The notes under the pieces: model-generated
Databases searched by the model: none
What the model saw: only the letters and a program-made list of their open reading frames with translations
What the model was told of the DNA's origin: nothing
In this document: piece by piece, positions 1 through 5,194 of the stretch
Numbering within the stretch: the first letter of the stretch is position 1
Layout: each line of letters opens with the position of its first letter
Translations under genes and position numbers: made by a program
Assembly: GCA_023460615.1 (NCBI GenBank)
Contig: JAEWPL010000076.1
Coordinates: 1 to 9,691 of the forward strand
Source of the DNA: Pseudomonadota bacterium
Lineage (GTDB): Bacteria > Pseudomonadota > Gammaproteobacteria > Enterobacterales > Succinivibrionaceae
Reading direction: 5' to 3'
DNA: 9,691 nucleotides

Positions 1-330
1 TTCGCGGTAGTGTTCGCCTTTTTTGATAGTGCTTTGATCAAGCATAGATACATAGTACCTAGCTCTTAAAGGCAAAGGATCGTTAGGATTATTACTAGAC
101 TGCATTTCAATGTCATATCTACGACCAGCATCATCTTTTGCAAAGATGTCTAATCTAACTGCTTTTCCATTTTTAACTCTACTTTGTACGAATTTTTCAG
201 ATTGTAAGACTTTAAGATTAGTAATACTAATGCTAAGGATCTTCTCAATAAGCTTTTTTGCCAGTTGCTTGTGATTGAACACTAACTTAAAAATAAAGTC
301 AGAGGAAATACCGTATTTATATTTTTTCAA
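1..330 (-). CDS. Rpn/PD-(D/E)XK nuclease family transposase-like protein, 5' part (runs off window)
   Basis: The first 110 codons of a minus-strand gene are open to position 1 without a stop; the rest lies outside the window. The N-terminus (KYGISSDFIFKLVF, then a helix up to about residue 35) and the block RLDIFAKDDAGRRYDIEMQ (residues 59-77) match the Rpn/PDDEXK_2 family of recombination-promoting nucleases, often annotated as transposases. Asp61, Glu75 and Gln77 fit the D...ExQ/K metal-binding nuclease core. The later LRARYYVSMLD and KKGEHYRE segments are also typical of the family. The chosen start is TTG at 328-330, preceded by GGAG with 6 bases between; an in-frame TAG lies five codons upstream, so no longer start is possible. 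These proteins act on DNA and tend to be multicopy and mobile-like in gut bacteria. No insertion-sequence ends are visible here. Family assignment is fairly sure; exact function is not. Confidence 0.85.
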   Translation of the reverse strand, partial: MKKYKYGISSDFIFKLVFNHKQLAKKLIEKILSISITNLKVLQSEKFVQSRVKNGKAVRLDIFAKDDAGRRYDIEMQSSNNPNDPLPLRARYYVSMLDQSTIKKGEHYRE

Positions 331-624
331 AATAAACTCCAGCTACTTACAGTAGTTTTAAAGAGGGATAACAAGTTGCTTTAAACTTTTAAAATCAAGA
401 ATTAAAGCCATACTATTATCAAGGCACTTTTTAGAAAGCCTAAAGTTAAGTGGCAAAAAGGGAGAGATAACTGAAAGAATAAAAAATTAGCATTGATTTT
501 TAAGGAAAAAATTTTGACGATTTCTTAAAAAATGTTTTCAGCCCCCTTGTTTTAGTGCTAATTTTTAAAGTGTGGTAAAATTACGCCTTAAATTCACGAA
601 TTCATTTAGATCTTGGTGTATCAC
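331..624. other. AT-rich divergent intergenic region
   Basis: No convincing gene or RNA is seen. The region must hold promoters for the minus-strand nuclease gene and for rluC. For rluC, TAAAAT at 576-581 is a possible -10, but the -35 side is poor (TTAGTG at 552-557 with 18 bases between). For the minus-strand gene, TTGCCA (456-451) and TAAAAA (433-428) with a 17-base spacer is a weak candidate. The nonamer TTAGTGCTA at 552-560 recurs exactly in the rpmF leader. Confidence 0.4.
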
Positions 625-1593
625 ATGGCTGAAAAAGAACTAGTTTCGCATTCTGTAACCTATCAAACTGCAAATGAGAATGATGAAGGACAAAGACTTG
701 ATAATTATTTAGCAAGAAATTTAAAAGGCGTCCCTCGCAGTATGATTTATAGAATTTTACGCAGAGGTGAAGTTAGGGTTAACAAAGGTAGAGTCTCTCC
801 TTCTTATAAATTGAAAGAAGGCGATGTCATCAGAATACCTCCTGTTACTGTAACAGAAGGTCCTGTTACTATTCCATCGTCAAATCTGCATTTAGTACAA
901 GATTTAAGAAATAGGATTTTATTTGAGAATGAGGACTTGCTTGTAGTTGATAAACCAGCAGGTCTTGCAGCTCATGGCGGTAGCGGTATTGAGTTTGGCT
1001 TAATTGAAGCTTTAAGAGCTCTAATGCCAGAACAGAGATTTTTAGAATTAGCTCATCGTCTAGATAAAGAAACCTCAGGTTGCTTAATTGTGGCTAAAAG
1101 ACGTTCTGCTTTAAGACATTTACATGAGCAGTTTAGACAAAGAATTGTTAAAAAACGTTACATTACTTTAGTTCCTGGTAAGTGGGATAGAAGGGTACAG
1201 CTAGTAGATGCTCCACTTATTAGAAACGAACTAAGATCTGGCGAGAGAATGGTAGAGGTAAACTTTAAAAAAGGTGCACCTTCATCAACTGGCTTTGATG
1301 TAATTGAATTTTTAGATGGAGCTACTTTAATGGCAGCTATGCCTCATACAGGTAGAACCCATCAGATTAGAGTTCATTGTGCTTATGTAAAACACCCTGT
1401 AGGTGGTGATGATAAGTATGGTGATAAAGAATTTAACGAAAGACTAAAAAGCTTAGGTTTAAAGCGTATGTTTTTACATGCAGCAAAAGTTACTTTCTTA
1501 AACCCTAAGGATAATTCAGTTTTAAAAATTGAAGGTCCTATGCCAGAAGAATTTGAAGAAGCTTTAAAACTACTTAGAATTAAAAAAAGTTAA
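625..1593 (+). CDS. rluC: 23S rRNA pseudouridine synthase RluC
   Basis: RluC isomerises uridines of 23S rRNA to pseudouridine (E. coli positions 955, 2504 and 2580) during large-subunit maturation in the cytoplasm. The 322-residue product has an S4 RNA-binding domain at about residues 24-73 (GQRLDNYLARNLKGVPRSMI, then RRGEVRVNKGR) and an RluA-type catalytic domain with HRLDKETSG at 144-152. Asp147 is the expected catalytic aspartate. GRTHQIRVH and the C-terminal RMFLHAA motif are also present. Length is close to the E. coli protein (319). ATG at 625 is preferred over an in-frame TTG at 613, because GGTG (615-618) then serves as the ribosome-binding site and TTG613 has none. It is followed after 3 bases by the HAD phosphatase gene, so the two are probably co-transcribed. 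In E. coli rluC is divergent from rne; here the divergent neighbour is an Rpn-type gene instead. Confidence 0.95.
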   Translation: MAEKELVSHSVTYQTANENDEGQRLDNYLARNLKGVPRSMIYRILRRGEVRVNKGRVSPSYKLKEGDVIRIPPVTVTEGPVTIPSSNLHLVQDLRNRILFENEDLLVVDKPAGLAAHGGSGIEFGLIEALRALMPEQRFLELAHRLDKETSGCLIVAKRRSALRHLHEQFRQRIVKKRYITLVPGKWDRRVQLVDAPLIRNELRSGERMVEVNFKKGAPSSTGFDVIEFLDGATLMAAMPHTGRTHQIRVHCAYVKHPVGGDDKYGDKEFNERLKSLGLKRMFLHAAKVTFLNPKDNSVLKIEGPMPEEFEEALKLLRIKKS

Positions 1594-1596
1594 TTT

Positions 1597-2316
1597 ATGT
1601 CAAACAACTTGTACTCCCACATTGATGGTCGTCGCGATTTAGTCATCGACGACAAGTTAGCTTTAATAAGCAAAGATTTAGAAGCAGTAGTCTTCGACCT
1701 AGATGGAACCTTAACTGACAGCATTGGTAACATCTTAAAATGTACTGCTCATACCTTTGAGTTTTATAAGTTGCCTAAACCTGATGATAAACAGATCATG
1801 AGTACTATAGGTTTAGAACTATCTGAAGCTTTAACAAGTCTTTTACCTGAGGATAAAAAATCTTTAGGTAAGCAGATCACGAAAGATTATCGTGAGATTT
1901 TTAGTGCACACAAAGAATATCAAATTGATGTTTTATTTGATGGTATAGAGCCACTACTTAAAACCCTTAGAGAAAGACATATCAAGATTGGTTATGCTTC
2001 AGGTCGCTCTATGACTGGTATTAAAAGAACTTTAGACGCCACATTTTTAGGCGATTATTGTGATGGTATATGTGCAGGCTCAGAAGTGCCATCAAAGCCT
2101 AATCCTTTAATGATGCAAACTGTTTGTCAGAGATTAAACGTAAATGTAAATAAGGTATTAGGTGTTGGTGATTCTGGTCTAGACATTAAGATGTACCAAA
2201 ATGCCAATGCTTTGTCTTTAGGTGTACAAACAGGTGTATGGTCAGGTGAGGCTCTAAAGGAGTTACAACCTACATTTCTGTTACCAACTATAGGTGATTT
2301 AACTAAGTATTTTTAA
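1597..2316 (+). CDS. HAD-superfamily hydrolase (phosphoglycolate-phosphatase-like)
   Basis: The 239-residue protein has all four HAD motifs: DLDGT (Asp34 nucleophile and Asp36 acid/base) with TDS following, Ser135 in YASGRS (motif II), Lys167 in SKPNP (motif III) and GDSGLD with Asp192/Asp196 (motif IV). A helical cap domain of the Gph/HAD-IA type fills residues about 44-110. It is likely a cytosolic Mg-dependent phosphatase; the substrate cannot be read from sequence. A HAD gene also follows rluC in pseudomonads (established synteny, from memory). The start lies 3 bases after the rluC stop with no clear SD, which suggests translational coupling. Odd point: about 30 residues precede the first catalytic motif, where relatives have about 5. 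The only internal alternative is a TTG at codon 5, so the extension seems real. The terminal codons lie inside the hairpin at 2286-2329. Confidence 0.85.
   Translation: MSNNLYSHIDGRRDLVIDDKLALISKDLEAVVFDLDGTLTDSIGNILKCTAHTFEFYKLPKPDDKQIMSTIGLELSEALTSLLPEDKKSLGKQITKDYREIFSAHKEYQIDVLFDGIEPLLKTLRERHIKIGYASGRSMTGIKRTLDATFLGDYCDGICAGSEVPSKPNPLMMQTVCQRLNVNVNKVLGVGDSGLDIKMYQNANALSLGVQTGVWSGEALKELQPTFLLPTIGDLTKYF
1628..1653 (+). repeat. GC-rich inverted repeat inside the start of the HAD gene
   Basis: GTCGTCG (1628-1634) and CGACGAC (1647-1653) form a perfect 7-bp stem over a 12-base loop; AT/AT pairs can extend it across a CG bulge. It begins 31 bases after the ATG, within the unusual N-terminal extension, in otherwise AT-rich DNA. 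It may slow early elongation or protect mRNA, or it may be chance. Confidence 0.45.
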
Positions 2317-2329
2317 ATCACCTACAGTT
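2286..2329. terminator. Bidirectional hairpin between convergent genes
   Basis: TAGGTGATTTAA (2291-2302) and TTAAATCACCTA (2313-2324) are perfect 12-bp arms over a 10-base loop. After a single mismatch the stem continues for 4 bp (AACT 2286-2289 with AGTT 2326-2329). It contains the stop codon of the HAD gene and lies just past the stop of the minus-strand gene. The plus side has a short run of T (2328-2331); the minus side has none. It is likely the shared terminator of the two converging units. Confidence 0.75.
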
Positions 2330-2335
2330 TTAGTA

Positions 2336-3028
2336 CTACTTACACTTAATGTCGTTAACCGCACCATGTGCGCTGATAAAGTAAGGAACTCTAAGTACAG
2401 TTCTATCTGTCATAGCAAGAATAGTGATTTTGCATTTATTGTCTTTTAGACTTGCAAGTTTATTTTGAGTGTAGAATAAACTGTCAATTGGTGCAAAATC
2501 TAGCAAAACAGCTCTGTCAACTGCAGTGTAGTACAGGTCGTCACGGTAATTTTTAGAAACTAAAGACACTGGGACGTCTGTAATTAAAAGTGGTAACTGC
2601 ACTAATTCTTCAATAAGAGTATTTAAAGTCTTGTTATCAGCAATTTTAGCTAACTGTTTGAAGGTTAGATAAATACCTGCATAAGTTGCATTTTTAGCAT
2701 TGTCATCAAAAAGAATTTTTGGACTCTTTTTGCTATCATAATTCTCGGTGGTAATGATACCTAAAACACTTTCTTTGATAGTGCTATTTAAACCAGGTGA
2801 TTGGTAAGGGAAGATTACACTTGTAGTTTGGAACTTGTTTTTAGTGCTTGCTTCTTTGGCAATTATATTCTTAAGCTCGTCTCCATATACTTCGTCTTTA
2901 CCAAGTATTACTTCATAAACGGCATAATGATTAGTGCTAAATTTTTCATTTAAGGTATAAGCATAAACACTATTAAAAGCTATAATGCAACTTGCTATAG
3001 CTAAAGAGGCAAGATTTTTAATCTTCAT
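2336..3028 (-). CDS. Exported protein of unknown function
   Basis: I do not recognise a family for this 230-residue protein. The N-terminus MKIKNL followed by a hydrophobic stretch (residues 6-19) and VYA|Y at 21-24 is a convincing Sec type I signal peptide, so the mature protein (about 207 residues) should be periplasmic or secreted. No transmembrane segment follows. The mature part is rich in Lys, Asn, Thr and beta-branched residues. Only two cysteines remain, both near the C-terminus (in DNKCK and DIKCK), and they could form a disulfide. The start is ATG at 3026-3028, with AGGTG (3039-3035) 6 bases upstream; a GTG at 3037 overlaps that SD and is less likely. It is encoded against the surrounding plus-strand genes, between the HAD gene and yceD, where E. 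coli has the minus-strand maf paralogue yceF; it shows no Maf motifs. It looks like a lineage-specific insertion. Confidence 0.75.
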   Translation of the reverse strand: MKIKNLASLAIASCIIAFNSVYAYTLNEKFSTNHYAVYEVILGKDEVYGDELKNIIAKEASTKNKFQTTSVIFPYQSPGLNSTIKESVLGIITTENYDSKKSPKILFDDNAKNATYAGIYLTFKQLAKIADNKTLNTLIEELVQLPLLITDVPVSLVSKNYRDDLYYTAVDRAVLLDFAPIDSLFYTQNKLASLKDNKCKITILAMTDRTVLRVPYFISAHGAVNDIKCK

Positions 3029-3147
3029 AATTAACACCTATATTTAGGTTTTCCCAAAACATACATTACTAAGTTTATATAATTTTTTTTAATAATGATC
3101 TGTTTTGGTCCCAATTTTAAAAAAAATATCAGATAAGGATAAACGCC
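3029..3147. promoter_or_regulatory. Divergent promoter region of the exported-protein gene and yceD
   Basis: A 119-base AT-rich gap separates two divergent starts. A perfect -10 hexamer TATAAT lies at 3078-3083 (plus strand), but no good -35 lies 16-18 bases upstream. CCAAAACA (3054-3061) and TGTTTTGG (3101-3108) form a perfect 8-bp inverted repeat that brackets this hexamer, and GTTTT-CCC-AAAAC (3048-3060) is a local palindrome. Either could be an operator. The yceD SD is AAGGA at 3135-3139, 8 bases before its ATG. Confidence 0.4.
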
Positions 3148-3684
3148 ATGTCTAATCTAGCATTTAGCCAAGTGGTTAATTTTGATAAGTTAGCAGAACA
3201 AAATGCAAGCTACGCTACCACTATTGATCCTGAATATCTTCCAAGATTAAAAGAAGCTTGTGTTAAGGTATTAGAGCCTGTAAAAGCACAGTTTAAGTTT
3301 TACGTAGACTTACAAGGTATGAATACGATTGAAGGAAACTTAGAGACTGAAGTTGCCTTCATCTGCCAAAGATGTGGTAAAGAGTATACTCAAAGCTTAA
3401 AGGCTAGTTTTTTATCTACTTGTGATGAGGAGAAAGCTAAATCATTACAAATAGAAGATAAGGTAGATGTAGTTGAGCTAAACGAAGATGGTGCTTTTAA
3501 TCTATTATCATTCTTAGAAGATTGTTTACTATTAGAAATTCCTTTTATTACAACTCATGAAGAAGGCTCAAAAGACTGCTGTGAGGTTGATAATCTTGAA
3601 TTTGGTAAAATCGAAAAATCCAAAGAAGATAATCCTTTTTCACAACTTGCAGCCTTAAAAGAGCAATTAAAGCAGAATAAATAA
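3148..3684 (+). CDS. yceD: YceD family protein (DUF177), large-subunit rRNA accumulation factor
   Basis: The 178-residue DUF177 protein has the family's landmark CQRCG motif (Cys73, Cys76), a second Cys/His cluster at residues 137-145 (His137, Cys144, Cys145) that could complete a metal site, and the conserved C-terminal NPFSQLAALK segment. DUF177 proteins are linked to 23S rRNA accumulation and ribosome assembly, and the gene is almost always next to rpmF, as here. Length is near the E. coli protein (173). The start ATG has AAGGA 8 bases upstream; the reading frame begins MSNLAFSQVVNFDKLAEQ, close to the family's start. Unlike the compact E. coli yceD-rpmF arrangement, 171 bases with a strong internal promoter separate it from rpmF, so rpmF can be expressed on its own. 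Confidence 0.92.
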   Translation: MSNLAFSQVVNFDKLAEQNASYATTIDPEYLPRLKEACVKVLEPVKAQFKFYVDLQGMNTIEGNLETEVAFICQRCGKEYTQSLKASFLSTCDEEKAKSLQIEDKVDVVELNEDGAFNLLSFLEDCLLLEIPFITTHEEGSKDCCEVDNLEFGKIEKSKEDNPFSQLAALKEQLKQNK

Positions 3685-3725
3685 AAGCGTTTTAACTAAG
3701 AAACGAAAATACCGCAATTTTATAC

Positions 3726-3754
3726 TTGAAATCAGAAAATGATCTAAGTATAAT
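3726..3754 (+). promoter_or_regulatory. Sigma70 promoter for rpmF
   Basis: TTGAAA (3726-3731), a 17-base spacer and a perfect TATAAT (3749-3754) make a near-consensus promoter. The following CCGCG (3756-3760) is a GC-rich discriminator, as seen in stringently controlled ribosomal promoters (established for rRNA promoters, inferred here). A perfect 8-bp inverted repeat, TTATACTT (3720-3727) with AAGTATAA (3746-3753), overlaps both hexamers. The octamer AATACCGC occurs at 3708-3715 and again at 3752-3759. The start of transcription should fall near 3760-3762. Confidence 0.8.
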
Positions 3755-3760
3755 ACCGCG

Positions 3761-3855
3761 ATTAGTGCTACCGAGTGTGGCAAAGTGTTAGTTTATAAGT
3801 AAGTTAGCGGGGGATTTTGATCTCCGCAGATTAAGTAAATTTAGGAGACAAAAGA
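3761..3855 (+). promoter_or_regulatory. Structured 5' leader of rpmF
   Basis: From the predicted transcript start to ATG there are about 95 bases. Two hairpins can form. One is GCTAC (3767-3771) with GTGGC (3777-3781), including one G-U pair. The other is GCGGGGGAT (3807-3815) with ATCTCCGC (3820-3827), 8 bp with one bulge and one G-U. The second is GC-rich and ends 16 bases before the SD (AGGAG, 3843-3847). It may be a ribosomal-protein autoregulatory leader or only a stabilising structure; no known leader class is recognised. Confidence 0.45.
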
Positions 3856-4077
3856 ATGGCTGTTCAACAGAACCATAAGTCCCGTTCACGTCGTGACATG
3901 CGTCGTTCACACGATGCTTTATCAGCAATGCAATTATCAGTTGACAAGACTTCTGAGGAAGTTCATATTCGTCACAATATTACTCCAGATGGCTACTATC
4001 GTGGTGAGAAGTTAAACTTAACTCCAGCTAAGCCATTAATGACTAAGAAAGAGTTCTTAGCTTCATTAAAGAAGTAA
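3856..4077 (+). CDS. rpmF: 50S ribosomal protein L32 (extended C-terminus)
   Basis: L32 is a small basic protein of the large ribosomal subunit. The first 50 residues match the family closely: MAVQQN, then RSRRDMRRSHDAL, LSVDKTS and GYYRG (46-50). The protein is 73 residues long, against 57 in E. coli. The difference is a tail of about 17 extra residues after the GYYRG motif (residues about 57-73, ending FLASLKK). There is no cysteine zinc ribbon, as in other proteobacterial L32 proteins. Nearly all arginines use CGT, whereas rluC mostly uses AGA, consistent with high expression. The SD AGGAG is 8 bases before ATG. A near-consensus promoter lies upstream, and a terminator-like hairpin follows before plsX. 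Confidence 0.95.
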   Translation: MAVQQNHKSRSRRDMRRSHDALSAMQLSVDKTSEEVHIRHNITPDGYYRGEKLNLTPAKPLMTKKEFLASLKK

Positions 4078-4103
4078 TTTTATTCTAAGCTGTAAAAATT
4101 TCT

Positions 4104-4108
4104 AGGAG
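4104..4108 (+). promoter_or_regulatory. Distant Shine-Dalgarno of plsX, bridged by a hairpin
   Basis: AGGAG is the only good SD before plsX but lies 41 bases from the ATG at 4150; the bases directly before the ATG (TTTTTAACTT) have no SD. The hairpin at 4109-4141 begins immediately after AGGAG. When folded it leaves 8 bases (4142-4149) between the stem base and ATG, a normal SD spacing. Folded-RNA ribosome sites of this kind are known from phage T4 (gene 25); the application here is inference. Confidence 0.45.
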
Positions 4109-4144
4109 AAGGGCGTCAGGATCTAATCTTGTTACGCCCTTTTT
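4109..4144 (+). terminator. Intrinsic terminator/attenuator between rpmF and plsX
   Basis: AAGGGCGT (4109-4116) and ACGCCCTT (4134-4141) are perfect 8-bp arms. Inside them CAGGAT (4117-4122) pairs with ATCTTG (4126-4131) through one G-U, separated from the outer stem by a TT bulge. TTTTT (4140-4144) follows. This is a classic rho-independent terminator and should lower read-through from the strong rpmF promoter into plsX. Confidence 0.85.
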
Positions 4145-4149
4145 AACTT

Positions 4150-5127
4150 ATGACCACAGAAAAAACAATTACTATTGCACTAGATGGAACCGGTGGTGAC
4201 AAGGTAGATGGTAAGAGCATCGCAAGCGCAGTGCGTTTTGCTGTGACACTTTGTCCTAATCTAAAAGTGCTCGTCTTTGGTGATCAAGATCTTAAAGTTG
4301 CATTAGAGCGCGAAAAAATTGATAGCAAAGCTTATGAGTTTATCTGTGCTCCTGAATGTATCCCTCAAGATGAAGATCCTAGACGTGTTTTAGAAAGTTA
4401 TAAAAATGCTTCTATGAGAAAAGCTATTGAGGCGGTAAGAGATCATAAAGCAGATGTAATTGTTTCAAGTGGTGGTACAGGTCCTTTAGTAACCTTATCA
4501 AGGCATATTCTTGGTGTCATGGAAAACATGCGTCCTGCTTTATGTGCAAGAATTCCTGCAGGTCCTAATAAGTATTCTTTAATGCTGGATTTAGGAGCTA
4601 ATGCTTTAAGTACTAGTAAAGATCTCTTGTCTTTTGCAAAGTTAGGTCATTGTGCTTATAAAGCCTTGTATGATGTAGCAACTCCTAGAGTAAGTATTTT
4701 AAACGTAGGTCAAGAACGCAATAAAGGTAATGCTTTAGTTAAAGAAGCTAGAGATCATATCGAAGAGGTAGATCAAATCAATTGTTGTGGCTTTGTTGAG
4801 GCCGATAAGCTTTTTTATGATGCTGCCGATGTCATTGTAACTGATGGCTTTACTGGAAATGTTGCTTTAAAGGCTGCAGAAGGCGTTGCTAAAGCATTTT
4901 TAAATGCCACTGGCATTAAAAAATTTTTTTCTAAGCTTTCAAGACCTGATTGGCTTATTCCATGGCAATACAATGGCTCTTTATTACTAGGTGTAAAAGG
5001 ATTAGTAATAAAAAGTCATGCTAGTGCAGGCAATGAAGCTATTGCTGTAGCTTTAGTTCAAGCTGCTAAGCACGCAAGCTTGAAAATAGTTGAAAATATC
5101 GAATCTGAGCTAAAAAAATTAAATTAG
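4150..5127 (+). CDS. plsX: Phosphate acyltransferase PlsX
   Basis: PlsX converts acyl-ACP and phosphate to acyl-phosphate, which PlsY uses to start phospholipid synthesis; it is a peripheral membrane enzyme. The 325-residue protein has the family landmarks LDLGAN (147-151), PRVSILNVGQE (179-189) with KGN, DGFTGNVALK (232-241) and a C-terminal YNG...LLG...GLVIKSHASA segment. It is shorter than E. coli PlsX (356). Two usually conserved loops differ: the N-terminal D-x-M-G-G-D is DGTGGD here (12-17), and S-A-G-N-T-G-A is SSGGTGP (106-112). The other motifs are intact, so it is probably active. An in-frame stop at 4144-4146 excludes an earlier start. It lies directly after a terminator hairpin and lacks an adjacent SD, so expression may be controlled by that structure. 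Confidence 0.92.
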   Translation: MTTEKTITIALDGTGGDKVDGKSIASAVRFAVTLCPNLKVLVFGDQDLKVALEREKIDSKAYEFICAPECIPQDEDPRRVLESYKNASMRKAIEAVRDHKADVIVSSGGTGPLVTLSRHILGVMENMRPALCARIPAGPNKYSLMLDLGANALSTSKDLLSFAKLGHCAYKALYDVATPRVSILNVGQERNKGNALVKEARDHIEEVDQINCCGFVEADKLFYDAADVIVTDGFTGNVALKAAEGVAKAFLNATGIKKFFSKLSRPDWLIPWQYNGSLLLGVKGLVIKSHASAGNEAIAVALVQAAKHASLKIVENIESELKKLN

Positions 5128-5146
5128 TTTAGAGATATTTAAGTTT

Positions 5147-5175
5147 TTTGTATACAATATACAAATCTTTTTTTT
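5147..5175 (+). terminator. Palindrome with T-tract between plsX and fabH
   Basis: TTTGTATA (5147-5154) and TATACAAA (5158-5165) are perfect 8-bp arms around CAA. TC and then eight T residues (5168-5175) follow. The stem is A/T-rich, so termination would be weak. It could be an attenuator, or the symmetric TTTGTATA/TATACAAA DNA could be a repressor operator. It ends 20 bases before the fabH start codon. Confidence 0.5.
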
Positions 5176-5194
5176 GTCATTCTTGGAGAATTCA

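Noticed and set aside
2987..3028. Lipobox-like IASC in the signal peptide of the exported protein
   Set aside because: The hydrophobic core continues well past the cysteine to a clear VYA|Y signal peptidase I site, so lipoprotein processing is unlikely though not excluded.
5174..5194. Longer fabH start at TTG 5174
   Set aside because: No SD, it starts in the T-tract, and its seven extra residues cover the real SD of the TTG at 5195.
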